Shown here one piece after another: positions 36,657 to 45,789 of a DNA stretch of 64,000 nt. Both the position numbers and the translations under genes were made by a program. This DNA comes from Algoriella xinjiangensis. Lineage in GTDB: Bacteria; Bacteroidota; Bacteroidia; Flavobacteriales; Weeksellaceae. Under the pieces are notes generated by a model. The model saw only the letters and a list, made by a program, of their open reading frames with translations, searched no databases and was not told where the DNA came from. Location of the stretch: positions 62,001-126,000 of the forward strand of contig NZ_FOUZ01000005.1 of NCBI RefSeq assembly GCF_900115015.1. The letters run 5' to 3'. The first letter of the stretch is position 1. Each line of letters opens with the position of its first letter.

Positions 36657-37649
36657 TTATTTTAAGTCTTTATAGTACTGACGTTTCTGTAAAAAATATT
36701 GAACAGGAAGCAATGCTTTGTCAGAATATTTTTTAAGTTGATTTTGTGTACGTTTTTTATACATCTTGAAAAAACCACCATAAAAATGCATGTGCGAAAG
36801 ATAAACCGCCCAAAGATGCGGAAAACCTTGAGTTGGTAAAAATGCAATTGCCGCAATACCATCCATAGAAAGTCGCGTAAAAAGCATCGGAAATAATTTG
36901 TTTTTAGGAAGATTTTTTAGATTCATCCACAAACTATTTCGATAATTTAGATACGCTTTTTTTGGGTTAGATTTTTGTAATGTTGCACCACCTAAATGAT
37001 AAACAGTAGATTCTCCGCAATAATATACTTTTCTATTTGCATTATTTAATCGCCAACACAAATCAATTTCTTCCATGTGTGCAAAAAAATCTTCGTCAAA
37101 ACCATTTTGCTCAAAAAAATCTTTTTTACGAATAAATAAACTTGCGCCAGTTGCCCAAAATATTTGAACGGTATCGTTATATTGCCCATTGTCTTTTTCT
37201 AAAGTAGAAAAAACACGACCACGACAAAACGGATAACCATATTTGTCTATAAAACCACCGCCAGCACCAGCATATTCAAAATATTCTTTGTTTTTATAAT
37301 CTAAAATTTTAGGTTGTACAGCTGCAATTTCAGGATTATTATCTAACAATTTTTCGATTGGCTCAATCCAATTTTCGGTTACTTCAACATCCGAATTTAA
37401 TAAACAAAAATAATCGGCGTTAATGTGTTTTAAACCTTCGTTATAGCCTTTTGCAAAACCATAATTTCCGTTATTCTGAATAATTTTAATACTTGGAAAT
37501 TGAGTTTTTAACAATTGAACAGAGTTGTCAGTCGAAGCATTATCAATGACATATATTTCTGCATTTTTAGAATTGTTAATAACCGAAGGTAAAAATTGAG
37601 GAAGTAATTTTTCTCCATTCCAATTTAAGATGGCAATTGCTGTTTTCAT
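36657..37649 (-). CDS. Glycosyltransferase family 2
   Basis: 330 residues. GT-A fold with the N-terminal AIAILNWNGEKLL, the NASTDNSV nucleotide-binding part and the metal site near LLNSDVEV. The WATGASLFIRKKDFFEQNGFDEDFFAHMEEIDLCWR region fits rhamnosyl-type GT2 enzymes. The C-terminal part is basic and membrane-associated in character. It starts 3 nt after the lysophospholipid-type acyltransferase stop, so a role in lipid A or lipopolysaccharide is plausible but not shown. Confidence 0.9.
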   Translation of the reverse strand: MKTAIAILNWNGEKLLPQFLPSVINNSKNAEIYVIDNASTDNSVQLLKTQFPSIKIIQNNGNYGFAKGYNEGLKHINADYFCLLNSDVEVTENWIEPIEKLLDNNPEIAAVQPKILDYKNKEYFEYAGAGGGFIDKYGYPFCRGRVFSTLEKDNGQYNDTVQIFWATGASLFIRKKDFFEQNGFDEDFFAHMEEIDLCWRLNNANRKVYYCGESTVYHLGGATLQKSNPKKAYLNYRNSLWMNLKNLPKNKLFPMLFTRLSMDGIAAIAFLPTQGFPHLWAVYLSHMHFYGGFFKMYKKRTQNQLKKYSDKALLPVQYFLQKRQYYKDLK

Positions 37650-37652
37650 GTT

Positions 37653-38513
37653 TTATAAATTGGCGTATTTCCAACGTTTATGGCTCCAAAGCCAGTTATC
37701 TGGATGTTCTTGAATTGTTTTTTCTAAATGTCCAAAGAATTGATGTACGATTTCATTTTCTTCAAACTGTTCGTTTTTAGGCTCCAAGCGAATAAAAGTT
37801 GTGTGATAATATCCACGTTTTACTTTTACTGTTTTTGCATAAATAACACCCATATTTTTTTTGCGAGCTATCTTATCAAAGCCATTAAAAACTGGTGTTC
37901 TTTGGTTAAGAAACTCTATAAAATAATGTACTGCTGATTGTTTTGGACTTTGATCTGCAACAAATAAAAAAGAGTGATTACCATCATTAGGAACTTTCAT
38001 AATATGGCGTAAAACATCTTTCATATCCATAGGAACAGTGCCAAATTTGCCACGCATTGCATTTATTTTATCATTCCAAAACGGATTTTTAATTTTATGA
38101 TAAACGGCAACTGTATTTTCAATTCCCATTATTTTAGCTGTGCCAACATACCATTCCCAATTAAAAATGTGACCAGCCATAAACATTAAATTTTTCTTTT
38201 CAGCTTTAATTTCTTCAAAGACTTCAGAATTTGAATAAGTATGACGTTTATCTAATTCATCTTGAGAAATAGAAAACGTTTTTAATGTTTCGACTAAATA
38301 ATCACAAAAATTGCGATAAAATTTTCGGTGTATAATTCGTATTTCTTCTTTCGATTTTTCTGGAAAAGAGTTTTCTAAATTTGTTCTAATCACTTTTCTG
38401 CGATAACCAATAACGGTATAAAGTATAAAGAATAGAAAATCTGCAAAGAGATATAAAATTCCAAGTGGTAATCGAGAGATTTGGTAAATGATAAAATAAA
38501 AAATGGCGTTCAT
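37653..38513 (-). CDS. LpxL/HtrB-type lysophospholipid (lipid A) acyltransferase
   Basis: 286 residues with an N-terminal membrane helix (GILYLFADFLFFILYTVIGY). The HxxxxE catalytic motif is in AGHIFNWEW. VADQSPKQSAVHYFIEFLNQ and the C-terminal NWLWSHKRWKYA are typical of the family, which adds secondary acyl chains to lipid A using acyl-ACP. It appears to be in one operon with the following glycosyltransferase and downstream of the pseudouridine synthase (30 nt). Confidence 0.9.
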   Translation of the reverse strand: MNAIFYFIIYQISRLPLGILYLFADFLFFILYTVIGYRRKVIRTNLENSFPEKSKEEIRIIHRKFYRNFCDYLVETLKTFSISQDELDKRHTYSNSEVFEEIKAEKKNLMFMAGHIFNWEWYVGTAKIMGIENTVAVYHKIKNPFWNDKINAMRGKFGTVPMDMKDVLRHIMKVPNDGNHSFLFVADQSPKQSAVHYFIEFLNQRTPVFNGFDKIARKKNMGVIYAKTVKVKRGYYHTTFIRLEPKNEQFEENEIVHQFFGHLEKTIQEHPDNWLWSHKRWKYANL

Positions 38514-38543
38514 TAGATGAATCTATAAGCGATAAATTTACAA

Positions 38544-39221
38544 TTAAAATTTGGTTGTTGCTTGCCAAATTGGATCTTTTGGTACGGGAGCAATAATTGT
38601 TAATTCTTCTTTTTTAACAGGATGCTCAAATGTAATGCGATATGCATGTAAACAGATGCTACCATCAGGATTTGATCTTTTTGCACCGTATTTTAAATCG
38701 CCTTTTATAGGGCAACCAATTGTTGCTAATTGTGCACGAATTTGATGAGAACGACCCGTAAATAATTTTACTTCGACACAATGAAAAGAATCTAATGCAC
38801 CTAAATAAGTATATTCTAAAATTGCATTTTTAGCATCTGGAGTAGGTTTAGTGAAAACGGTTGTTTTATTATTTTTCGGATTTTTTCTTAAATAATGTTC
38901 CAATCGTTCAAAATCTTTTGGTGGTTTATTTTGTACAATTGCGCGGTAAACTTTGTCAATGTCACGTTTCTGAAACATTTCATTCATACGTGTTAATGCT
39001 TTTGATGTTTTTGCAAAAATTAAAACACCCGAAGTCGGACGATCCAAACGATGCACCAATCCTAAAAAAACATTTCCAGGTTTGTTGTCACGATTTTTTA
39101 TATAGGTCTTTAGACTATCGATAAGAGGAATGTCGCCTGTTTCGTCGCCTTGCGCAAGCTCACCTGCTTTTTTGTTGATAATCAGTAAATGATTATCTTC
39201 GAATAAAATTTCTGGATTCAT
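38544..39221 (-). CDS. RluA-family RNA pseudouridine synthase
   Basis: About 225 residues from the ATG at 39221. The frame reaches 39284, but those codons overlap the promoter elements and are unlike the family, so the shorter start is used. The catalytic aspartate is D60 in GLVHRLDRPTSGVL, and the RNA-binding GRSHQIRAQLATIGCPIKGD is present. No S4 domain precedes the catalytic domain, which is the small RluA/RluC-like form; the target uridine in rRNA or tRNA is not identified. Confidence 0.9.
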   Translation of the reverse strand: MNPEILFEDNHLLIINKKAGELAQGDETGDIPLIDSLKTYIKNRDNKPGNVFLGLVHRLDRPTSGVLIFAKTSKALTRMNEMFQKRDIDKVYRAIVQNKPPKDFERLEHYLRKNPKNNKTTVFTKPTPDAKNAILEYTYLGALDSFHCVEVKLFTGRSHQIRAQLATIGCPIKGDLKYGAKRSNPDGSICLHAYRITFEHPVKKEELTIIAPVPKDPIWQATTKF

Positions 39222-39253
39222 GAAGAGATTTTGAGTGATGAGTTTTGAGTTGA

Positions 39254-39284
39254 CAAAATTACATTTATAACTCAAAACCCACAA
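39254..39284 (-). promoter_or_regulatory. Promoter of the pseudouridine synthase gene
   Basis: On the minus strand, TTG (39284-39282) and TAATTTTG (39261-39254) are spaced 20 nt. An inverted repeat based on ACTCAAAAC / GTTTTGAGT brackets the -7 box. Confidence 0.6.
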
Positions 39285-39296
39285 CTCATAAATTAA

Positions 39297-40112
39297 TTAA
39301 TATTGTTCATTCGTATTAGGAAAATCACCAGACTTTACATCTGCAACATATTTTCCGATTGCTTCGTGAATTTGATCTTCTAGATTTAAATATCTACGTA
39401 CAAATTTTGGTTTAAATTCATTATTTAATCCCAACATATCATGTACAACCAAAACTTGACCATCGCAACCAGAACCAGCACCAATTCCGATTGTCGGAAT
39501 ACTAACTTCTGCAGTTACTTTAGCAGCTAAATCTGCAGGAATTTTTTCCATTACAAGAGAAAAACAACCTAATTCTTCTAATAATTTAGCATCACTAATT
39601 AATTTTTCTGCTTCAGAATCTTCTTTTGCACGAACTTTATATGATCCAAATTGATAGATAGATTGTGGTGTTAAACCTAAATGTCCCATAACAGGAATTC
39701 CTGCATTTACAATGCGACGAATAGATTCTTCAATTTCTTTTCCACCTTCTAATTTTATGGCATGTGCACCAGATTCTTTCATAATTCTTACAGAAGATTC
39801 TAATGCTTTTTGTGGATCTGATTGATACGTTCCGAATGGTAAATCAACCACAACTAAAGCTCTTTTTGCACCACGAACCACACATTGCGCATGATAAATC
39901 ATTTGGTCTAAAGTAATAGGTAAAGTTGTCTCATGACCCGCCATAACATTAGCAGCAGAATCTCCAACTAAAATTATTTCTGTTCCAGCAGCATCTACTA
40001 AAGTTGAAATTGTAAAATCATAAGCCGTTAACATTGAAATTTTTTCTCCAGTAAATTTCATGTTACGAATTGTTTCGGTAGTAATTCGTTTGATTTCTTT
40101 ATTTACAGACAT
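39297..40112 (-). CDS. panB: 3-methyl-2-oxobutanoate hydroxymethyltransferase
   Basis: 271 residues from the ATG at 40112 (MSVNKEIKRITTETIR). Upstream codons in frame do not resemble the family. PanB makes ketopantoate for coenzyme A using methylene-tetrahydrofolate. Family motifs: MLTAYDFTIS, LVGDSAANVMAGHETTLPIT (metal and substrate binding), RALVVVDLPFGTYQ, IKLEGG and MGHLGLTPQSIY, ending IGIGAGSGCDGQVLVVHDMLG. It is divergent from the polysaccharide locus. Confidence 0.95.
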   Translation of the reverse strand: MSVNKEIKRITTETIRNMKFTGEKISMLTAYDFTISTLVDAAGTEIILVGDSAANVMAGHETTLPITLDQMIYHAQCVVRGAKRALVVVDLPFGTYQSDPQKALESSVRIMKESGAHAIKLEGGKEIEESIRRIVNAGIPVMGHLGLTPQSIYQFGSYKVRAKEDSEAEKLISDAKLLEELGCFSLVMEKIPADLAAKVTAEVSIPTIGIGAGSGCDGQVLVVHDMLGLNNEFKPKFVRRYLNLEDQIHEAIGKYVADVKSGDFPNTNEQY

Positions 40113-40304
40113 TATCTTATAATTTGATTTCTGTAAAGTTAAATTGAAAATTGAAGTACGACTAATTTTGATGTTTTTTTTTTGCAAAACTTATTCAAAT
40201 TAATACTTTTCAATACCGTATATTACGAATAATTAGGATTGAATAAAGTAATTATTAATTATTTAAAAAATAGATTTGTTCTATCCTCATTATAAATAAA
40301 TTAA

Positions 40305-40336
40305 TGTGTAATTTTAGAGAAATAGTATTAAATTTG
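40305..40336 (+). promoter_or_regulatory. Promoter of the polysaccharide locus
   Basis: TAAATTTG at 40329-40336 matches TAnnTTTG, with a weak -33 element (TGTG at 40305-40308) 20 nt upstream. The predicted leader to the ATG at 40366 is about 25 nt. Confidence 0.6.
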
Positions 40337-40365
40337 CTCTCTTAAATTTATTAGAAAAACCTTAA

Positions 40366-41685
40366 ATGAATATAGCAATTGTAGGAACTGGTTATGTAGG
40401 ATTGGTAACAGGAACTTGTTTAGCCGATTTTGGTAATCATGTGATTTGTGTAGATATCGACGAGAAAAAAGTTGAAATGATGCGCGAAGGACATGTGCCG
40501 ATTTACGAACCAGGTTTAGAAGAAGTTTTTTTACGCAATATAAAAGCTAATCGTATAGAATTTACAACAAATATAAAAGATGCATTAGATGTATGCGATG
40601 TTGTATTTTTAGCATTACCAACGCCTCCTGGCGAAGATGGATCTGCAGATTTGTCGTATGTAATTGGTGTAGCCAATCAAATAGGAGAGTTGATGACTTC
40701 TTATAAAGTTATTGTAAATAAAAGTACTGTTCCGGTTGGTACAGCAGATAAAGTACACGAAGTAATCGCTTCAAAAACGACAATAAAATTTGATGTTGTT
40801 TCAAATCCTGAGTTTTTACGCGAAGGTTATGCGGTACAAGATTTTATGAAACCAAGTCGTGTTGTGGTTGGTACATCTTCTCAAAAAGCATTGGATATGA
40901 TGAATCGTATCTACAAGCCTTTAACAGAAGCTGGAATTCCAGTTATTGCAATGGACGAAAAATCATCTGAATTAACAAAATATGCGGCCAATTCTTTCTT
41001 AGCAACAAAAATTACTTTTATGAATGAAGTTGCTAATTTTTGCGAATTAGTTGGTGCTGATGTTGATAAAGTTCGTTTAGGAATGGGTTCTGATGATCGT
41101 ATAGGGAATCGATTCTTATTTCCAGGAATTGGATATGGTGGTTCTTGTTTTCCGAAAGATGTAAAAGCATTGGTTAAATCAGGTAAGCAAGAAAATTATC
41201 AATTTAAAGTTTTAGAAGCGGTTGAAGAAGTTAATCAAACGCAAAAAGTAATTTTAGTTCCAGCAATTAAAGAATATTTAGGAGGATCATTACAAGGTAA
41301 AAAAATTGCCATGTGGGGATTAGCTTTTAAAGAAAATACAGATGATATTCGCGAAGCTTCATCATTGGATATGATTGAAGAATTAACCAATCAAGGCGCT
41401 TCTGTTATCGCATATGATTCTGCTGCAATGCCAAATGTAAAGCGTGCAATTGGAGATAAAATTGAGTATGGGGACGACATGTACGAAATCTTAAACGATG
41501 CAGACGTTTTGTTAGTTGTAACTGAATGGTCAGAGTTTAGAAACCCTAAATATGAAGTTATTGCCGAAAAATTAAAGAATAAAGCTATATTTGACGGACG
41601 AAATTTATACGATTTAGAAGTTTTAGAAGAAAAAGGTTTTTTCTATAAATCAATCGGTCGTAAAACAGTTTTACCAAGTACCTAA
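40366..41685 (+). CDS. ugd: UDP-glucose 6-dehydrogenase
   Basis: 439 residues. N-terminal Rossmann domain (MNIAIVGTGYVGLVTGTCLA), central domain with the catalytic C261 (GYGGSCFPKDV) and lysines typical of the family, and C-terminal UDP-binding domain (KIAMWGLAFKENTDDIREA). It oxidises UDP-glucose to UDP-glucuronate. UDP-N-acetyl-mannosamine dehydrogenase cannot be fully excluded, but the NADxxxR-type sites fit the glucose enzyme. First gene of the locus. Confidence 0.9.
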   Translation: MNIAIVGTGYVGLVTGTCLADFGNHVICVDIDEKKVEMMREGHVPIYEPGLEEVFLRNIKANRIEFTTNIKDALDVCDVVFLALPTPPGEDGSADLSYVIGVANQIGELMTSYKVIVNKSTVPVGTADKVHEVIASKTTIKFDVVSNPEFLREGYAVQDFMKPSRVVVGTSSQKALDMMNRIYKPLTEAGIPVIAMDEKSSELTKYAANSFLATKITFMNEVANFCELVGADVDKVRLGMGSDDRIGNRFLFPGIGYGGSCFPKDVKALVKSGKQENYQFKVLEAVEEVNQTQKVILVPAIKEYLGGSLQGKKIAMWGLAFKENTDDIREASSLDMIEELTNQGASVIAYDSAAMPNVKRAIGDKIEYGDDMYEILNDADVLLVVTEWSEFRNPKYEVIAEKLKNKAIFDGRNLYDLEVLEEKGFFYKSIGRKTVLPST

Positions 41686-41700
41686 ACAAAAAACTATACT

Positions 41701-42747
41701 ATGAAAACTATTTTAATTACAGGTGGAGCCGGTTTTATTGGTTCGCACGTTGTAAGAGAATTTGTGCTCAACTATCCTACAATAAAAATTATCAATTTAG
41801 ATGCCTTAACATATGCTGGTAATTTAGAAAACCTGAAAGATATCGAAGGTCACTCTAATTACGAATTTGTAAAAGCAGATATTACCGATGCAAAACATAT
41901 TCTTGACATTTTCGAGAAATATCAACCAGATGGTGTTATTCATTTAGCGGCCGAATCTCACGTTGATAGATCAATTACAAATCCGTTAGAATTTGTAATG
42001 ACAAATGTAATCGGAACGGTTAATCTTTTGAATGCTGCGAAAGAAATCTGGAAAGATAATTTCGAAGGAAAACGTTTTCATCATGTTTCTACAGATGAGG
42101 TTTTTGGTGCATTAGGCGACGAAGGATTTTTTACTGAAGAAACTTCTTACGATCCACATTCGCCTTATTCGGCATCAAAAGCATCTTCGGATCATTTTGT
42201 GTGCGCATACCACGATACATACGGTTTACCGATTGTTTTAACAAACTGTTCAAATAATTATGGACCAAATCATTTTCCAGAGAAATTGATACCATTATGT
42301 ATTCATAATATCTTAAATAATAATCCACTTCCGATTTATGGAGATGGAAAATATACGCGCGATTGGTTGTTTGTAATTGATCATGCGAAAGCGATTGATT
42401 TAGTTTTTCATGAAGGTAAAAATGGAGGATCTTACAATGTAGGAGGCTTCAACGAATGGAAAAATATTGATTTGGTGAAAGAATTATGCAAACAAATGGA
42501 CGAAAAATTGGGTAAAGAAGCAGGAACTTCGGAACAATTAATCACTTTTGTAAAAGATCGTCCAGGACACGATTTACGTTACGCCATTGATGCAACAAAA
42601 ATTAACCACGAATTAGGTTGGAAACCATCTGTAACCTTCGAACAAGGTTTATCAAAAACTATCGATTGGTTTTTAGAAAACCAAGAATGGTTGGATAACG
42701 TAACGTCTGGTGATTATCAAAAATACTACAATACACAATATAATTAA
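41701..42747 (+). CDS. rfbB: dTDP-glucose 4,6-dehydratase
   Basis: 348 residues of the extended SDR type. NAD-binding GGAGFIGSHVV, catalytic T131-D132-E133 (STDEVFG) and Y156/K160 (SPYSASKASSD), plus NCSNNYGPNHFPEKLIPL, are diagnostic of RmlB. It makes dTDP-4-keto-6-deoxyglucose, the substrate of the WecE-like aminotransferase at 47549. rfbA, rfbC and rfbD are not adjacent, so the dTDP-rhamnose branch is not encoded here. Confidence 0.95.
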   Translation: MKTILITGGAGFIGSHVVREFVLNYPTIKIINLDALTYAGNLENLKDIEGHSNYEFVKADITDAKHILDIFEKYQPDGVIHLAAESHVDRSITNPLEFVMTNVIGTVNLLNAAKEIWKDNFEGKRFHHVSTDEVFGALGDEGFFTEETSYDPHSPYSASKASSDHFVCAYHDTYGLPIVLTNCSNNYGPNHFPEKLIPLCIHNILNNNPLPIYGDGKYTRDWLFVIDHAKAIDLVFHEGKNGGSYNVGGFNEWKNIDLVKELCKQMDEKLGKEAGTSEQLITFVKDRPGHDLRYAIDATKINHELGWKPSVTFEQGLSKTIDWFLENQEWLDNVTSGDYQKYYNTQYN

Positions 42748-42818
42748 ATAGAAAATAATCAATGTTTTTAAAACATTGATTATTTTTACTTTTCACGCAA
42801 TAATTAATACTAACCTTG

Positions 42819-43676
42819 ATGAGTAGTCAAACAAATACAAATCAATGGACAGAAGTTATTGAATCTAAACATAGCTTATTTTCATTGAATCTTAAAGAAG
42901 TTTGGAGGTATAAAGATTTAGTTTACATGCTTGTAAAACGAGACTTTATTACATCTTTTAAACAAACTGTGCTAGGACCAATCTGGTTTTTTATCAATCC
43001 TATTTTTACAACAATAATGTTTGTTATTATTTTTGGAAGAGTAGCAAGTTTATCAACTGATGGAGCTCCAATGTTTGCTTTTTATTTAGCAGGAAACATA
43101 TTGTGGAACTATTTTTCGTCTTGTTTAACGGGTACTTCATCTGTTTTTAGAGGAAATGCGTCTATTTTTGGTAAAGTCTATTTTCCACGATTAGTAATGC
43201 CTCTGTCTGTTGTGATTTCTAATTTAATGCGATTTGGCGTACAGTTCGCTTTGTTTATAGTAGTGGTTATTTACTATTATTTTGCAGAAGGCACAATTCA
43301 CCCAAATATTTGGATTTTAGCAACTCCGTTTCTTATTCTATTAATGGCTGGTTTTGCAATGGGAATGGGAATGATTTTTTCTGCATTAACAACAAAATAC
43401 CAAGATGTTAATATGTTACTTGGTTTTGGTGTTTCTCTATTTATGTATGCAACACCTGTAATTATGCCAATTTCTGCTTTTCCAGAAAAATACAGATGGA
43501 TTGCAGATCTTAATCCTTTAACAGGGATTTTTGAATGTTTTAAATATGGTTATTTAGGTGTAGGCGATTTTACAATAGGTATGTTGGGATATTCTACATT
43601 GTTTACCATTATTGTTTTAGCTATAGGAACTGTTATTTTTACGAAAGTAGAAAAAAGTTTTATGGACACTGTTTAA
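42819..43676 (+). CDS. wzm: ABC transporter permease for O-antigen/polysaccharide export (Wzm)
   Basis: 285 residues, six predicted transmembrane segments. The ABC-2 type permease signature is seen in KRDFITSFKQTVLGPIWFFI, where an amphipathic interface helix precedes the first span. The frame also offers a TTG one codon earlier; the ATG is preferred. It pairs with Wzt 20 nt downstream. Wzm forms the channel that carries lipid-linked glycan across the inner membrane. Confidence 0.93.
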   Translation: MSSQTNTNQWTEVIESKHSLFSLNLKEVWRYKDLVYMLVKRDFITSFKQTVLGPIWFFINPIFTTIMFVIIFGRVASLSTDGAPMFAFYLAGNILWNYFSSCLTGTSSVFRGNASIFGKVYFPRLVMPLSVVISNLMRFGVQFALFIVVVIYYYFAEGTIHPNIWILATPFLILLMAGFAMGMGMIFSALTTKYQDVNMLLGFGVSLFMYATPVIMPISAFPEKYRWIADLNPLTGIFECFKYGYLGVGDFTIGMLGYSTLFTIIVLAIGTVIFTKVEKSFMDTV

Positions 43677-43696
43677 TTTTTAGAGCAAGAAAAAAA

Positions 43697-44953
43697 ATGT
43701 CAAAAAATATAGTTTTAGATATAGAAAATGTTTCAAAACAATATCGTTTAGGCGAAGTTGGTACAGGAACATTGCAACACGATATAAAAAGATGGTGGGC
43801 TTCAATTCAAGGAAAAGAAGATCCATATCTTAAAATTGGAGAAACAAATGATCGTACAGCGAAAGGAGATTCTGATTATGTATGGGCATTAAAAGATATT
43901 AATTTTCAGGTAGAACAAGGACAAGCTGTTGGAATTATCGGACGAAATGGTGCTGGAAAATCTACCTTGTTAAAATTACTTTCGCGAGTAACAAAACCTA
44001 CAACCGGAACAATGAAATACAAAGGACGTATTGCCTCTTTGTTAGAAGTCGGAACTGGTTTTCACCCAGAAATGACGGGTCGCGAAAATATTTATTTAAA
44101 CGGAGCAATCTTAGGAATGACACGAAAAGAAATCACACGTAAGTTTGATGAAATTGTAGATTTCGCAGGAGTAGAACGTTATATAGATACGCCAGTTAAA
44201 CGTTATTCTTCAGGAATGTACGTTCGTTTAGCATTTGCAGTTGCAGCTCATTTAGAATCTGAAATTTTAATTGTAGATGAGGTTTTAGCTGTTGGTGATG
44301 CCGATTTTCAAAAGAAATGTCTTGGTAAAATGGGAGATGTTACCAAGAATGAAGGACGTACGATTTTATTTGTTAGTCATAATTTGGCCGCGGTAAACAC
44401 ATTATGTAGCAAAGGAATTGTATTGGAAAACGGTAAAATGAAATACAATGGTAATATTTCTGGGGCGATGGATTCTTATTTGATTTCAGGGCAAAGCTCA
44501 GGGAATCAGTATATTTCTAATACTCGAAATCTAGAAAATGAAATTTTAAGTATAGAAATTTTAAATGAAAGAGGAGAATTAACCAGTAATTTTTATTTTT
44601 CAGAAGATATCTATGTTAATATTCAATTTAAATTAGATAATGACTTACTAGATAAATCAGAAATAGGCTTACGAGTTAGTGATCAAAAAGAAAGAATTGT
44701 CTTTACAAGCATGAAACCTATTTCTATTTTTAAAGAAAAAGATAGCATCTACAATGTAAAAGTTAAAATACCTTCAGGAGTTTTAGTTCCAAATAATTAT
44801 AAAGTTGCAATTGCTACACATATTCCAATGGTAAAAGTACTATCAAGTAAAGAAGATCTTGTTAATTTTACAATAGAAGAAACTGGGACAGAGTTTCATT
44901 TATATCAAGGTGCAGATTATGGTTGTGTATTTGTAAACTGTGATTGGGAATAA
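43697..44953 (+). CDS. wzt: ABC transporter ATPase for polysaccharide export with C-terminal extension (Wzt)
   Basis: 418 residues. Walker A GRNGAGKST (82-90), signature YSSGMYV (170-176) and Walker B ILIVDEV (190-196) are in the N-terminal 250 residues. About 150 further residues (265-418) form a beta-rich domain resembling the carbohydrate-binding domain of E. coli O8/O9 Wzt, which recognises the capped non-reducing end of the glycan. That would mean a terminal modification couples chain length to export. The cap is unknown. Confidence 0.93.
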   Translation: MSKNIVLDIENVSKQYRLGEVGTGTLQHDIKRWWASIQGKEDPYLKIGETNDRTAKGDSDYVWALKDINFQVEQGQAVGIIGRNGAGKSTLLKLLSRVTKPTTGTMKYKGRIASLLEVGTGFHPEMTGRENIYLNGAILGMTRKEITRKFDEIVDFAGVERYIDTPVKRYSSGMYVRLAFAVAAHLESEILIVDEVLAVGDADFQKKCLGKMGDVTKNEGRTILFVSHNLAAVNTLCSKGIVLENGKMKYNGNISGAMDSYLISGQSSGNQYISNTRNLENEILSIEILNERGELTSNFYFSEDIYVNIQFKLDNDLLDKSEIGLRVSDQKERIVFTSMKPISIFKEKDSIYNVKVKIPSGVLVPNNYKVAIATHIPMVKVLSSKEDLVNFTIEETGTEFHLYQGADYGCVFVNCDWE

Positions 44954-44971
44954 AAAAATAAAAGAAAAAAG

Positions 44972-45769
44972 ATGAAATACATTAATTTAGGTTGTGGACC
45001 AAAATATTCAACCGATAAAGTTTGGTTAAATGCAGATATGTCAACTACATCAAAAGATGTTATCGAATGTAATTTTCTTAATGGAATTCCCTTTGGTGAT
45101 GCAGAATTTGATACAGTATATCATTCCCATGTAATAGAACATTTTTCTAAAAAAGATGCAGTTTTTTTTATTAGTGAATGTTTTCGTGTTTTAAAACCGA
45201 ACGGGATTATTCGAATAGCTTGTCCGAATTTAGAAGTTATTGCAAGAGAATATTTGAATAATTTGGAACGTGCAAATAATAATGTTCAAAATGCAGATGA
45301 AGATTACGATTGGATTATGCTTGAATTATATGATCAAACAGTAAGAAATAAATCTGGTGGAGATATGTTAAATTATTTCAAAAAAAAAGAAATTAATAAC
45401 ATTGATTATGTAGCCAATAGAATTGGAAATGTTGTAAGAGAATGGTACAACTCACTTCGCGGTCAAGAAGTAAATAGTGATCAAAAATTTTTGGCGAAAA
45501 AATTTTCACTTTCCAGTTTTTTTTCATATAATAATAAGGAGAATGAATTAGAGCAAAATTATTCAGAAATCGGAAAATTCCGACTGGGTGGTGAAATTCA
45601 CCAATGGATGTACGATAGATTTTCTTTAAAAAGACTTTTAGAAAAAGTAGGATTCAAAGATGTAATTGTAAGAACTGCAACGGAAAGTTATATAGAAAGT
45701 TGGTCATCTTATCAATTAGACAATCCCGAAGAAACAGCTTCTATATTTATTGAAGCTAGAAAAGCTTAA
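44972..45769 (+). CDS. SAM-dependent methyltransferase
   Basis: 265 residues. Motif I YINLGCGPKYS (3-13), post-I acidic residue near VWLNADMS, motif II-like VYHSHVIEHFSKKDA and motif III RVLKPNGIIRIACPN are class I methyltransferase marks. The C-terminal half is long and unusual (Lys/Ser/Phe-rich, about 120-200). Its place right behind wzt suggests modification of the glycan, perhaps the chain end, but acceptor and position are unknown. The distance to wzt is 18 nt. Confidence 0.8.
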   Translation: MKYINLGCGPKYSTDKVWLNADMSTTSKDVIECNFLNGIPFGDAEFDTVYHSHVIEHFSKKDAVFFISECFRVLKPNGIIRIACPNLEVIAREYLNNLERANNNVQNADEDYDWIMLELYDQTVRNKSGGDMLNYFKKKEINNIDYVANRIGNVVREWYNSLRGQEVNSDQKFLAKKFSLSSFFSYNNKENELEQNYSEIGKFRLGGEIHQWMYDRFSLKRLLEKVGFKDVIVRTATESYIESWSSYQLDNPEETASIFIEARKA

Positions 45770-45789
45770 ATAAAATTTATCTGAAAGAT

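Noticed and set aside
40188..40300. Imperfect inverted repeat (TTTTCAATACC / GGATTGAATAAA) between panB and ugd
   Set aside because: Several mismatches and no conserved placement relative to a promoter; expected by chance in AT-rich DNA.
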